64,000 nucleotides of DNA from Streptomyces sp. CMB-StM0423. Lineage in GTDB: Bacteria; Actinomycetota; Actinomycetes; Streptomycetales; Streptomycetaceae. The notes under the pieces were generated by a model. That model was given only the letters and a program-made list of their open reading frames with translations. It did not search any database and was not told the origin of the DNA. The position numbers were made by a program, and so were the translations under genes. Numbering within the stretch: the first letter of the stretch is position 1; every line of letters starts with the position of its first letter. Below are positions 37,459 to 46,230 of this stretch, in pieces. The stretch lies in the NCBI RefSeq assembly GCF_002847285.1, contig NZ_CP025407.1, positions 2,854,501 through 2,918,500 on the forward strand. The letters run 5' to 3'.

Positions 37459-37464
37459 TAGGGT
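37459..37464 (+). promoter_or_regulatory. -10 element, ahpD
   Basis: TAGGGT ends 7 nt before the GTG at 37472, with no ribosome-binding site; probably leaderless. Confidence 0.45.
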
Positions 37465-37471
37465 CGGGCGC

Positions 37472-38008
37472 GTGGCACTCGATGCGCTCAAGTCGGCCCT
37501 CCCCGGCTATGCCGGGGATCTGCGCCGCAACCTCACCTCGGTCGTCGACGACGGGCGGCTGCCGGAACGGCAGTTGTGGGGCGCCCTGCTGGCCTGCGCC
37601 ATCGCCGTACGCTCCGCCGCCGTGCTGCGCGCGGTGGCGCCGGAGGCGCGGCGGCGGCTGACGCCCGAGGCGTACGAGGCCGCAGGCGCGGCCGCCGCGG
37701 CGATGGCGGCGAACAACGTCTTCTTCCGCGCCCGGCACCTGCTCTCCGACCCCGGCTACGGCCATCTGCGCACCGGGCTGCGGACGAACGTGCTGGGCGC
37801 CCGGGGCGTACCGAAGGCGGACTACGAGCTGTGGTGCGTCGCCGTGTCCGCCGTGGGCGGCTGCGGGGCCTGCCTGGACGAGCACGAGGCCGCGCTGCGG
37901 CGGACCGGCGCGGACCGGGAGACGGTGCAGGAGGCGCTGAAGGTCGCCGCGCTCGTGCACGCCGCCGGCACGGTCCTCGACGCGCAGGAGGCGCTCGGCG
38001 CCGGCTGA
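37472..38008 (+). CDS. ahpD: AhpD alkylhydroperoxidase
   Basis: A 178-residue helical enzyme of the carboxymuconolactone decarboxylase family. The active-site motif is VGGCGACLDEHE with Cys131, Cys134 and His138, matching the catalytic layout of mycobacterial AhpD. There, AhpD recycles the peroxiredoxin AhpC using lipoamide-linked electrons. In streptomycetes ahpD normally follows ahpC and oxyR; here it is preceded by an unrelated ABC operon with its own terminator, so ahpC and oxyR are absent locally. It may work with an unlinked AhpC or act alone. Confidence 0.93.
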   Translation: MALDALKSALPGYAGDLRRNLTSVVDDGRLPERQLWGALLACAIAVRSAAVLRAVAPEARRRLTPEAYEAAGAAAAAMAANNVFFRARHLLSDPGYGHLRTGLRTNVLGARGVPKADYELWCVAVSAVGGCGACLDEHEAALRRTGADRETVQEALKVAALVHAAGTVLDAQEALGAG

Positions 38009-38061
38009 CCGCCGGCCGCGGTTCGGCCGCCGGCGCCGAGCGCCCCGTACGCGCCCGTCCG

Positions 38062-39465
38062 TCAGCTCTTCGGGTCGCCGCCCCTGGCCTCCGGGCCCTC
38101 CCGCGTCGCCGCCGCGGCCTCCTCCGTCTCCGCGTCCGAGCCGGGCGCGGGGGTGTCGGTCGGCGTGGCCGGTGAGATTTCGAGGACCGTCGACCCGTGC
38201 GGCGGCGGTCCCGGATCCGCCGCGTGTTCCCGGTGGTACGCCTTGAGGTATCCGACCGCCGTGTTGAGCACCGCGATCAGCGGCACCGCCACCACCGCGC
38301 CCGGGATGCCCGCGACGAGCGTGCCGATGGCCACCGAGAGCACCACCGCGAGCGGATGCACCCGCACCATGCGGCCGAGGATGAACGGCTGGAGTACGTG
38401 CCCTTCGATCTGCTGCACCAGCAGCACCACGCCGAGCACCAGCAGCGCGGTGACGAGCCCGTTCGTCACGAACGCCACCACCACCGCGAGCGCGCCGGAG
38501 ACCAGCGCACCGACGAGCGGCACGAACGCGAAGAGGAAGATCAGCACGGCCAGCGGGACGGCCATGGGCACGTCCAGGATGAAGATGCCGATGCCGATGA
38601 ACACGGCGTCGATGAGCGCCACCAGCACCGTGCCGCGCACGTAACCGGTGAGCGTGGCCCACACCTTCGGCCCGGCGCCGGCCACGGCGTCGCGGGCGTC
38701 GGTGGGCACGAAGTTCAGGCACCAGCGCCAGATGCGCTCGCCGTCGTAGAGCAGGAAGAGAGTGACGAACGCGGCGATGGCGGCGCCGGAGAAGAACTCC
38801 AGCACGTACGAGACGCCTTCGAGACCGGCGGAGGTGACCTCGCTGGAGTTCTCGCCCAGCCAGTCGCTTATCTCGTTGCCGATGTTGTTGATCTGCTTTT
38901 CCTGCACGTGGAACGGCCCGTCGATGAGCCATTCCTGCGCGTCGTCGATGCCCTGCTGGATGCGGTCGGTCAGATCGTTGATGTTCTCCATGATCTGCCA
39001 GACCACGAACCAGCCGATGAGGCCGATCGCGACGAAGCCGCCGATGAACGTGGTGGCGGTGGCGAGCCCCTGGCTGAAGCCCCAGCGGCGCAGCCGCGCG
39101 ACCGTCGGCTGGAGCAGCGCGGTGACCAGCAGGCCGACCGCGAAGGCGATGACGACGAGGCTGACGACGCTGATGACCTGCATCAGCACGTAGATCAGGC
39201 CGGCGAGGACCAGCAGCCGCCAGCCCACCTCGGCCGCGACCCGCACCCCCCACGGCACCACGCTGGCCGGCGCGGGCCGCGGCGGCGGCCCGGGGGGCCG
39301 GGCGGCGGCGGCCGGCTCGGCGACCACGTCCCGGGGGGCGTCCTCGACGGCGGGTTGCCCGGACGCGGACTTCTCCGCCCCGTCGGCGGCCGCGGCCCGG
39401 CGCCGCTCCGCCATCCGGCTGGCCCGCTCGCCCACCCCGCCGAGCCAGTCCGTCATCTTCGACAT
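38062..39465 (-). CDS. AI-2E family transporter
   Basis: A 467-residue membrane protein. A proline-rich cytoplasmic N-terminus of about 85 residues precedes about seven or eight transmembrane segments arranged as in the AI-2E (formerly PerM/UPF0118) family: LLVLAGLIYVLMQVISVVSLVVIAFAVGLLVTALLQPTV early, a central ectodomain, then GYVRGTVLVALIDAVFIGIGI and the conserved IEGHVLQPFILGRMVRVHPLAVVLSV. The members have varied or unknown substrates, including AI-2 export and Na+/H+ exchange. GAGG precedes ATG 39465. The acidic tail is cytoplasmic. Confidence 0.92.
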   Translation of the reverse strand: MSKMTDWLGGVGERASRMAERRRAAAADGAEKSASGQPAVEDAPRDVVAEPAAAARPPGPPPRPAPASVVPWGVRVAAEVGWRLLVLAGLIYVLMQVISVVSLVVIAFAVGLLVTALLQPTVARLRRWGFSQGLATATTFIGGFVAIGLIGWFVVWQIMENINDLTDRIQQGIDDAQEWLIDGPFHVQEKQINNIGNEISDWLGENSSEVTSAGLEGVSYVLEFFSGAAIAAFVTLFLLYDGERIWRWCLNFVPTDARDAVAGAGPKVWATLTGYVRGTVLVALIDAVFIGIGIFILDVPMAVPLAVLIFLFAFVPLVGALVSGALAVVVAFVTNGLVTALLVLGVVLLVQQIEGHVLQPFILGRMVRVHPLAVVLSVAIGTLVAGIPGAVVAVPLIAVLNTAVGYLKAYHREHAADPGPPPHGSTVLEISPATPTDTPAPGSDAETEEAAAATREGPEARGGDPKS

Positions 39466-39566
39466 AAAAGTCCTCACGCCGCCTACGGTCCCGCCGCAGT
39501 CCCGTCCGTCACCCGCACGACCGTACACGGCCCATCTGTACGGGAGGGGTCTGCTCCGGTCATCTG

Positions 39567-39741
39567 GGGTCTGTCCGCAATCTCCCGTCTGCGGCGCGAC
39601 CCCTGGCACGCACGCTCGCGGCGTTGTCGGGATCGACCTAACAGGCCCACTGTGCGGTCGACCCTCCGCCTTGCGATCGCACGCACCAGACGCCGCGCCG
39701 CCCGCCCTGCGGGCGAACGACGCGAGATTGAAGACAGACCC
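39567..39741. mobile_element. Putative 175-bp MITE with 18-bp terminal inverted repeats
   Basis: Left end GGGTCTGTCCGCAATCTC (39567-39584) and right end GAGATTGAAGACAGACCC (39724-39741) are inverted repeats matching at 16 of 18 positions. The outermost bases resemble the ends of IS5-type elements common in streptomycetes, as I remember them. No transposase frame fits inside. It lies between the AI-2E and transglycosylase genes. Confidence 0.6.
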
Positions 39742-39847
39742 TAGGACGTGCCGGACGGGAGCGGCGGTTCCGTACGCACGCGAAACGCCCCCGGCGGCGG
39801 AGCCGGGGGCGTTGCGCGTACGCGCGGCGCGGGATGCGCGCCGGGGT

Positions 39848-40579
39848 TCAGTACCAGCCGTTGGCCTGCCAGAACTCCCAGCCGCCGCAGGGGCTGCCGT
39901 AGCGGTCGTTCATGTAGCTCAGGCCCCACTCGATCTGGGTGGCGGGGTTGGTCTGCCAGTCGGCGCCCGCCGAGGCCATCTTCTCGCCCGGCAGCGCCTG
40001 CATCAGCCCGTACGCACCGGAGCTCGGGTTGCTGGCGGTGTAGTCCCAGCCCGACTCGTGGTCGACGATGTTGCTGAAGCACTGGTACTGGTCGGCCGGC
40101 ACCATCTGGCGGGCCATGGCCTGCACATCGGCGACGGAGTAGGACGACTGCGGAGCGAAGTCGCCCGCGTCGGCGGAGGCCGACTCGGACTCGGCCGCGG
40201 CCGAGCGGCTGGCGGCCTCGGCGGCCTCCCGCTCCTTCTCGGCTGCTTCCTCGGCCGCCTTGCGCTCTGCGGCCTCCTTCTTCTCCTCCGCGGCCTGGGC
40301 GGCGGACTTGCGCGCCGCCTCCTCGGCCGCCTTGCGGGCGTCCGTGTGTGCGGCGTCCGCCTGCGCGTCCGCCTGCTCCGTGAGGGAGGCGGTCTGCACC
40401 TGGGCGGAGGCGCCAGCGGGTACGTCGGCGAGGAGCGTCGCGTCGGCGGCGGTCGCCTCGACGTTGGCCGTCGAGTCGTCGCCCTTCTCCGCGCCCGTGG
40501 CCACGCCGACGACAGCGCCGACAGAGGTGACCGCGGTGGCGGAAGCCACGGCGAAACCCCGGACCGAAATCCGGCTCAC
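39848..40579 (-). CDS. Secreted lytic transglycosylase-like protein
   Basis: A 243-residue secreted protein. A short signal peptide (VASATAVTSVGAVVGVATGA) is followed by a long Ala/Glu-rich charged helix (about 70-140, ARKAAEEAARKSAAQAAEEKK and on), probably a coiled coil. The C-terminal lysozyme-like domain has the catalytic Glu in NIVDHESGWDYTASNPSSGAYGLMQ and ends with GGWEFWQANGWY. This is the streptomycete transglycosylase-like layout and should act on peptidoglycan. GTG 40579 is chosen for the GGAAGGAC just upstream. A long leader lies in front. Confidence 0.92.
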   Translation of the reverse strand: MSRISVRGFAVASATAVTSVGAVVGVATGAEKGDDSTANVEATAADATLLADVPAGASAQVQTASLTEQADAQADAAHTDARKAAEEAARKSAAQAAEEKKEAAERKAAEEAAEKEREAAEAASRSAAAESESASADAGDFAPQSSYSVADVQAMARQMVPADQYQCFSNIVDHESGWDYTASNPSSGAYGLMQALPGEKMASAGADWQTNPATQIEWGLSYMNDRYGSPCGGWEFWQANGWY

Positions 40580-40995
40580 ACAAAGTCCTTCCAGCGTTGC
40601 CCGCTTCGGTGACCTCGCGGACGCGTCCCTGCCCCTGACACTGGCCTCCCCTTGTTCCGGGCCGCCGACTGTGGCGGTCCGACTGGTCACGGGAGGCGCG
40701 GGCCCGGCAGCCCCCGCGTCCGCGGGGACCGGTACTGCGCTCGGGCGGCGTACGGCGGCTCTGTTCAGTTGAGTCGTGCTGCACCGGGGTCGGTGCGGGG
40801 CCGTACGCAGGGCCTGACGAATCCCAGACTCTGCCGGAGACGGACACCCGGACGCAATTCCCCGTCCAGTGGGAAAGCTCACACCGCGTTTGCCCCTCGC
40901 TGTTGACGGAAACCCGTGCGTAGCACTGGGCGCAACAGCTAAGCTGCTGCGCCCAGTTCACACGTTCGGGAAGTAGCACGGGGAGCAGTATCCCG
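40580..40995 (-). other. Leader and intergenic region before the transglycosylase gene
   Basis: About 415 bp between phoH and the transglycosylase gene, both on the minus strand. It holds the phoH terminator (40926-40956) and then roughly 340 bp without a gene. Several GC-rich hairpins can be drawn. Genes for cell-wall hydrolases in actinobacteria often have cyclic-di-AMP riboswitches, but I could not match the conserved blocks, so I do not call one. Confidence 0.4.
40926..40956 (-). terminator. Terminator of phoH
   Basis: CTGGGCGCA and TGCGCCCAG pair around an inner CAGC/GCTG stem with single-base bulges, 40 bp after the phoH stop. Confidence 0.7.
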
Positions 40996-42309
40996 TTATA
41001 CCCGGCCGTCTTCCAGCATTTCGGTCACCAGCGCGGCGATCGGCGACCGTTCGGAGCGGTTGAGCGTCACATGGGCGAAGAGCGGGTGCCCCTTCAGCTT
41101 TTCGACGACGGCCACCACACCGTCGTACCGGCCGACGCGCAGATTGTCCCGCTGCGCCACGTCATGGGTGAGTACGACCCGGGAGTTCGTCCCGATCCGC
41201 GAGAGCACCGTGAGCAGAACGTTCCGCTCCAGCGACTGCGCCTCGTCCACGATCACGAACGAGTCGTGCAGCGAGCGGCCCCGGATGTGGGTCAGCGGCA
41301 GCACTTCGAGCATCCCGCGCGCGATGACCTCCTCGATCACCTCCCGCGAGGTGACCGCGGACAGGGTGTCGAAGACCGCCTGCGCCCACGGGCTCATCTT
41401 CTCGGCCTCGGTGCCCGGCAGATAGCCCAGTTCCTGGCCGCCGACCGCGTAGAGCGGGCGGAAGACCATCACCTTCTGGTGCTGCCGGCGCTCCAGCACC
41501 GACTCCAGGCCCGCGCACAGCGCCAGCGCGGACTTGCCCGTGCCGGCCCGGCCGCCCATCGAGACGATGCCGACGGCCTCGTCCACCAGCAGGTCCAGCG
41601 CGATCCGCTGCTCGGCGCTGCGCCCGTGGATCCCGAAGACCTCCCGGTCGCCGCGCACCAGCCGGACCCGCCCGTCGGGGGTGACCCGGCCGAGGGCCCG
41701 GCCGCGCTCGGACTGGAGCACGAGCCCGGTGTGCACCGGCAGGTCGTCCGCCTCGGACACCGAGACGACCTCGGCGGCGAAGAGTTCGTCGACCTGCTCG
41801 CCGCTGAGCATCAGCTCGGCCATCCCGGTCCAGCCGGAGTCCGTGATGGCCAGCTCCGCGCGGTACTCCTCGGCGGCCAGCCCCACGGACGACGCCTTGA
41901 TGCGCAGCGGCAGGTCCTTGGAGACGACGGTGACGTCCTGCCCCTCGGCCTGGAGGTTGCGCGCGACGGCCAGGATGCGGGAGTCGTTGTCCCCCAGGCG
42001 GAAACCGGCGGGGAGCACCCCGATGTCGGTATGGTTCAGCTCCACGCGGAGGGTGCCGCCGAGGTCGCCGAGCGGGATCGGGGCGTCGAGCCGGCCGTGT
42101 TTGACCCGGAACTCGTCGAGCTGGCGGAGCGCCTGGCGGGCGAAGTAGCCCAGCTCCGGATGGTGCCGCTTGGCCTCGAGCTCGGTGACCACCACGACGG
42201 GCAGCACCACCTCGTGTTCGTCGAAGCGCGCCATGGCCATGGGGTCGGCCAGCAGGACGCTCGTGTCGAGGACGTAGGTGCGCCGGTCAGGCTTCTTGCT
42301 GTTCACCAC
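40996..42309 (-). CDS. PIN - PhoH family ATPase/ribonuclease
   Basis: A 437-residue PhoH2-type protein. The N-terminal PIN domain (about 1-135) has [30 protein letters not shown] and [12 protein letters not shown], with the acidic metal-binding residues in place. The C-terminal PhoH domain has Walker [18 protein letters not shown], Walker [17 protein letters not shown] and [13 protein letters not shown]. PhoH2 proteins unwind and cut RNA. Start GTG 42309 (or the adjacent GTG 42306) is supported by a GAGGGGG upstream and by the usual N-terminus ([15 protein letters not shown]). Confidence 0.94.
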   Translation of the reverse strand: MVNSKKPDRRTYVLDTSVLLADPMAMARFDEHEVVLPVVVVTELEAKRHHPELGYFARQALRQLDEFRVKHGRLDAPIPLGDLGGTLRVELNHTDIGVLPAGFRLGDNDSRILAVARNLQAEGQDVTVVSKDLPLRIKASSVGLAAEEYRAELAITDSGWTGMAELMLSGEQVDELFAAEVVSVSEADDLPVHTGLVLQSERGRALGRVTPDGRVRLVRGDREVFGIHGRSAEQRIALDLLVDEAVGIVSMGGRAGTGKSALALCAGLESVLERRQHQKVMVFRPLYAVGGQELGYLPGTEAEKMSPWAQAVFDTLSAVTSREVIEEVIARGMLEVLPLTHIRGRSLHDSFVIVDEAQSLERNVLLTVLSRIGTNSRVVLTHDVAQRDNLRVGRYDGVVAVVEKLKGHPLFAHVTLNRSERSPIAALVTEMLEDGRV

Positions 42310-42619
42310 GGATGGACGAACCCCCTCGGATGAGGTCGGCACGCGACGGAGTCGCGGGGATCGGGCCGGGCGTCCGGACCCGTGCGGCCACGCGGGCGCG
42401 CAGGACCGGGCCCCGGCCCTCCGCTCCGTCCGTACGTGCGATGGTGCGCTGCGCACGGACCTCGTGATGCGGCACGTGGTGCAAAGGGCCCTCCCGGGCG
42501 GGCGGTGCGGTGGACCGCCTGCTAGCACGGATATTCCCTCGCGAGCCCCGGGGCATGCAATGCCTGTGGCCGAGGGGCCGTAACGGTGGATACGTGCTAA
42601 AGCGTGCGCCGCGGGGGTT
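42310..42619 (-). other. Intergenic region between uppS-like gene and phoH
   Basis: 310 bp with no supportable gene. A short stem (42503-42508 with 42516-42521) might end the isoprenyl transferase transcript. The phoH ribosome-binding site lies at the low-coordinate end. I see no clear promoter. Confidence 0.4.
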
Positions 42620-43399
42620 TCAGCCGCCGAAGCGGCGGTGGCGGGCCGCGTAGTCGCGCAGGGCGCGGAGGAAATCGACGCGGCGGAACGCGGGCCAGAA
42701 GACCTCGCAGAAGTAGTACTCGGAGTGCGCCGACTGCCACAGCATGAACCCGGACAGCCGTTGTTCGCCGCTGGTGCGGATCACCAGGTCGGGGTCGGGC
42801 TGGCCGCGGGTGTAGAGGTGCTGCGCGATGTGCTCCACCTCGACGGTCTCGGCCACGTCGGCGAGCGACCTGCCCTGGTCGGCGGCGTCGCCGAGCATCG
42901 AGCGGACGGCGTCGGCGATCTCCTGGCGGCCGCCGTAGGCGACGGCGACGTTGACCAGGACGGCGCCGCTGCCGGGCCCGGTGACCACGTCGTGGGTGGC
43001 CTCCTCCGCCTCCTTGAGGATCCGCTGGGTCCGCATGGGCAGCAGGTCGAGGTTGCCGACGTGGTGCACCTGCGCGCCGCCGCGCCCCGCGACGCCGGAG
43101 ACGGCCTCCTCGATGATGGCGAGCAGCGGGTTCAGCTCCGGCTCCGGCCGGTCCAGGTTGTCGGTGGACAGCAGCCAGAGCGTGAGCACCTCGACGTCGG
43201 TCTCGCGGCACCAGCGGATCAGCTCGTGGATCTTCTCGGCGCCGGCCTGGTGGCCCTGCGCGGTGGTGCCGCCCGCGGCGCGGGCCCAGCGACGGTTGCC
43301 GTCCAGGATGACGCCGATGTGCTTGGGCACACGGGCCGGGTCGAGACGGCGCTCCAGCCGCTTCTCGTAAACGCGATACACGATGCCGCGCCAGGTCAT
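42620..43399 (-). CDS. cis-Isoprenyl diphosphate synthase (UppS family)
   Basis: A 259-residue enzyme that extends allylic diphosphates with IPP in cis. Motifs: [14 protein letters not shown] (the catalytic Asp and phosphate-binding loop), [35 protein letters not shown], and the IPP-binding [27 protein letters not shown]. Streptomycetes usually carry two or more; this one lies beside phoH. Whether it makes the undecaprenyl carrier or a shorter chain cannot be read from sequence. It uses the IPP made by IspH. Confidence 0.94.
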   Translation of the reverse strand: MTWRGIVYRVYEKRLERRLDPARVPKHIGVILDGNRRWARAAGGTTAQGHQAGAEKIHELIRWCRETDVEVLTLWLLSTDNLDRPEPELNPLLAIIEEAVSGVAGRGGAQVHHVGNLDLLPMRTQRILKEAEEATHDVVTGPGSGAVLVNVAVAYGGRQEIADAVRSMLGDAADQGRSLADVAETVEVEHIAQHLYTRGQPDPDLVIRTSGEQRLSGFMLWQSAHSEYYFCEVFWPAFRRVDFLRALRDYAARHRRFGG

Positions 43400-43516
43400 C
43401 CGGCGTTCAGCCCTTCCGTCGTACGTTCGGAACACCCCCCGGAAGGCGCCACAGTACTTCCCGTTGTGCCACAGTCCTGTCACAGGGGCGCACCGGGTTC
43501 GTGATAGGCAGGTTTT

Positions 43517-44554
43517 GTGAACAGTCTTTTGCCTTACCTGCCAGCAGACACCCGCTACGACGCGATGACCTACCGCCGGACGGGTCGCAGCGGCCTGAAG
43601 CTCCCGGAGATCTCCCTCGGTCTCTGGCACAACTTCGGCGACGACCGCTCCCTGGAGTCGCAGCGCGCCATCCTGCGGCGCGCGTTCGACCTCGGGGTGA
43701 CCCACTTCGACCTGGCGAACAACTACGGCCCGCCGCCCGGCTCCGCGGAGGAGAACTTCGGCCGGATATTCGCCGCCGACTTCCGCCCGTACCGCGACGA
43801 ACTGGTGCTGTCGACCAAGGCGGGCTACCTGATGCAGCCCGGTCCCTACGGCGAGTGGGGCTCGCGCAAGTACCTGCTGTCGTCGCTGGACGCGTCCCTC
43901 GGCCGCATGGGCGTGGACTACGTCGACATCTTCTACTCGCACCGCTACGACCCGGACACCCCGCTGGAGGAGACGATGGGCGCGCTGGCGTCCGCCGTGC
44001 AGCAGGGCAAGGCGCTGTACGCCGGCGTCTCCTCGTACACCGCGGAGCAGACGCGCGAAGCCGCCCGGCTGCTGCGGGAGATGGGCGTACGGCCGCTGAT
44101 CCACCAGCCCTCTTACTCGATGATCAACCGCTGGACCGAGGAGGACGAACTCCTCGACACCCTGGAGGCGGAGGGCATGGGCTGTATCTCCTTCGCGCCG
44201 CTGGCGCAGGGGATGCTGACCGACAAGTACCTGGAAGGCATCCCGGCGGGTTCGCGGGCCGCGCAGAACAAGTCGCTGGATCCCGAGCTGCTGACCGACG
44301 AGGTGGTGCGGCGGCTGCGCGGGCTGAACGGGATCGCCCGCGGCCGCGGGCAGTCGCTGGCGCAGCTCGCGCTCGGCTGGGTGCTGCGGGACCCGCGGAT
44401 GACGTCGGCGCTCATCGGCGCGTCGAGCGTGGCGCAGTTGGAGGCGAACGTCGCGGCGCTGGGCGCGGCGGAGCTGACGGCGGCGGAGCTGGCGGAGATC
44501 GACGGGTTCGCGAAGACGACGAGCGGCGTCAACATCTGGGCCGGACGGGGCTGA
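43517..44554 (+). CDS. Aldo-keto reductase (YghZ-like)
   Basis: A 345-residue NADPH-dependent oxidoreductase. Catalytic Asp and Tyr in THFDLANNYGPPPG, Lys in VLSTKAGYLMQPG and His in DIFYSHRYDPDTPLEE, with the cofactor-binding GWVLRDPRMTSALIGASS near the C-terminus. The long loop with GPYGEWGSRKYLLSSLDASL is typical of L-glyceraldehyde 3-phosphate reductases (AKR14). It has a GTG start and no strong ribosome-binding site. It ends at a good hairpin terminator. Confidence 0.95.
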   Translation: MNSLLPYLPADTRYDAMTYRRTGRSGLKLPEISLGLWHNFGDDRSLESQRAILRRAFDLGVTHFDLANNYGPPPGSAEENFGRIFAADFRPYRDELVLSTKAGYLMQPGPYGEWGSRKYLLSSLDASLGRMGVDYVDIFYSHRYDPDTPLEETMGALASAVQQGKALYAGVSSYTAEQTREAARLLREMGVRPLIHQPSYSMINRWTEEDELLDTLEAEGMGCISFAPLAQGMLTDKYLEGIPAGSRAAQNKSLDPELLTDEVVRRLRGLNGIARGRGQSLAQLALGWVLRDPRMTSALIGASSVAQLEANVAALGAAELTAAELAEIDGFAKTTSGVNIWAGRG

Positions 44555-44602
44555 GAGCCGGTATCGGAGGGCTTCGGGAGGGGCCGTCCATGGACAAGGG
44601 AA

Positions 44603-44637
44603 CGGGCCGGTCCGTGGGGGGGATACGGACCGGCCCG
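44603..44637 (+). terminator. Terminator of the aldo-keto reductase gene
   Basis: A 13-bp perfect stem (CGGGCCGGTCCGT at 44603-44615 with ACGGACCGGCCCG at 44625-44637) and a 9-nt loop, 48 bp after the stop. Confidence 0.75.
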
Positions 44638-44836
44638 AGGGGGGGAGTTCCACCATAACCCAGGGTGAGGGGTGCTCAGTACCGGAACGGACGGGTCACC
44701 TCGAAAAGTACTCGTGCGGTGACGGTCCGTATACGAACTCCGCTGCGATCAGGTCACCCGCACGGGGCGGTCCGCGGCGCACGGGAGGGGTTCCGGGGGC
44801 GTGCGGGGCGTACGGGCGGACCCGTCCCCGCGCCGC

Positions 44837-45565
44837 TCAGCCGGCCGCCAGTCCGCCGACGACGAGCCCCGCGAAGGCCCCGACGATCATGAAGGGGCCG
44901 AACGCGATGCCCGTCTTCCGGCCGACCCGGCGGGCCGCCAGCATGGTGATCGCATACCCCGCGCCCAGCAGCAGACCGGCGAACGAGCCGGTGAACAGCA
45001 CGTCCCAGCCGTACCAGCCGAGCGCGACGCCCAGCACGAGCGCCAGCTTCACGTCCCCGAAGCCCATGCCGGCGGGGTTGAGGAAGAAGAGCAGGAAGTA
45101 GATCGCCCCCAGCGCGAGGCCGCCCAGCAGGGCGCGCGTCCACGATCCCGCGCCTCCTACGAGCGCCGCACCCCCCAGCAGTGCCACGGCCGCCCCCGCG
45201 AGCGGCAGCGTCAGGACGTCCGGGAGGCGCCGCACCGCCCGGTCGACGGCGAAGAGCAGCACCCCGAAGGGCGCCAGCAGCAGCCAGACCGCCAGCTCCG
45301 GCTCGGGTCCCGTGGCGGCGGCGAGCGCGGCGCAGGCGGCGGCGGTCGCGGTGGCGGGGAGCCGGACGCGCAGCCCGTACGGGCTCCCCCCGCACTCCTT
45401 GCACGTCGCCGGGCCGGCCCAGCCCGGCAGGGGGTGGTCCTGCGGGCAGCGGTCGCGCCACGGCTCGTCGGCGGCCACGGAGAGCCGGTAGGCCCCCCGG
45501 GGCAGCAGGGCCCCGGCGGCGGCGCCGTAGCCGGCGGCGAGGACGACGAGGAGGACGGCGAGCAC
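44837..45565 (-). CDS. A24-family prepilin peptidase
   Basis: A 242-residue membrane aspartyl peptidase that processes pilin precursors. An N-terminal TM is followed by a Cys pair (CKECGGSPYG) like the zinc-binding loop of PilD-type enzymes. Two catalytic Asp sites are visible: VDRAVRRLPDVLTLP and GMGFGDVKLALVLG. About seven TMs are present. It is the only such gene in the window and would process the Flp and TadE proteins encoded 5-11 kb away. The GTG start has TAGGCT 6 nt upstream and is probably leaderless. Confidence 0.93.
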   Translation of the reverse strand: MLAVLLVVLAAGYGAAAGALLPRGAYRLSVAADEPWRDRCPQDHPLPGWAGPATCKECGGSPYGLRVRLPATATAAACAALAAATGPEPELAVWLLLAPFGVLLFAVDRAVRRLPDVLTLPLAGAAVALLGGAALVGGAGSWTRALLGGLALGAIYFLLFFLNPAGMGFGDVKLALVLGVALGWYGWDVLFTGSFAGLLLGAGYAITMLAARRVGRKTGIAFGPFMIVGAFAGLVVGGLAAG

Positions 45566-45571
45566 GGGGTG

Positions 45572-45577
45572 AGCCTA
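45572..45577 (-). promoter_or_regulatory. -10 element, prepilin peptidase gene
   Basis: On the minus strand TAGGCT ends 6 nt before the GTG at 45565, identical to the hexamer before xseA. Confidence 0.45.
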
Positions 45578-45746
45578 ACGGCGCTCCCGCGGGTGGGGCA
45601 GGGGCGGGTCGGCGGCGGGACGGCGGCGGGTTCACGGCGGTACAGCGGCGGGCCCGCGGCGGTACGGTGGCGGCTCGGGAGCCGGGGGCGAGGGGACCGT
45701 ACCGGTGCCTCCCGGCCCGTAGCGACACCTCCGGGGGAGGCCCGCC

Positions 45747-46118
45747 ATGCCCACCTGGCCCGACGGACCGGCCGCGCTCACCGTCGGCACCGGCACGGAC
45801 CCGCTGCCGCTGGAGGTGGCGTCCTCCTTCGCCCGCCGCAGCCGCGGCCTGCTGGGCCGCGACGGCCTGGCCGGCGCCCTCCTCCTCACCCCCGCCCAGG
45901 GCGTGCACACCCTCGGCATGCGCTTCGCCATCGACGTCGCGTACCTCGACCGCCGGCTGACGGTCCTGGCCGTACGCACCATGCCCCCGGGACGCCTCGG
46001 CCGCCCCCGGCTGCGGGCCCGGCACGTGCTGGAGGCGGAGGCGGGCGCGTTCGCCGGCTGGGGCATCCGCCCGGGGGTGCGCCTGGGCGTCGGCCCCGCC
46101 CCGCCGGGGGCGGACTGA
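45747..46118 (+). CDS. DUF192 protein
   Basis: A 123-residue small beta-rich protein. It has the DUF192 pattern: PLEVASSFARRSRGLLGRDGLAGALLL, then GVHTLGMRFAIDVAYLDRRLTVLAVRTMPPGR, then RHVLEAEAGAFAGWGIRPGVRL. Function unknown; family members are often secreted or lie near membrane systems, but no signal peptide is seen here. ATG 45747 follows GGGGGAGG. It lies divergent from the prepilin peptidase gene. Confidence 0.9.
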   Translation: MPTWPDGPAALTVGTGTDPLPLEVASSFARRSRGLLGRDGLAGALLLTPAQGVHTLGMRFAIDVAYLDRRLTVLAVRTMPPGRLGRPRLRARHVLEAEAGAFAGWGIRPGVRLGVGPAPPGAD

Positions 46119-46230
46119 CCGGGCGGCGGGAGCGTCAGTGGCGCTCGCTACGATCGAAAACGACCGTGATCGCGGCCCGCACGCCCGGGCTGCGGGGCGG
46201 ACGACGTACGGACGTACAGGGGGCACCACC

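Noticed and set aside
35921..39253. A long minus-strand open frame of about 1100 codons across the permease, ahpD and AI-2E genes
   Set aside because: It is out of frame with the AI-2E gene and opposite to the permease and ahpD genes; the composition is that of a GC-rich shadow frame.
40580..40925. Cyclic-di-AMP (ydaO-type) riboswitch before the transglycosylase gene
   Set aside because: I could not find the conserved core blocks by eye, so I list only an uncharacterised leader.
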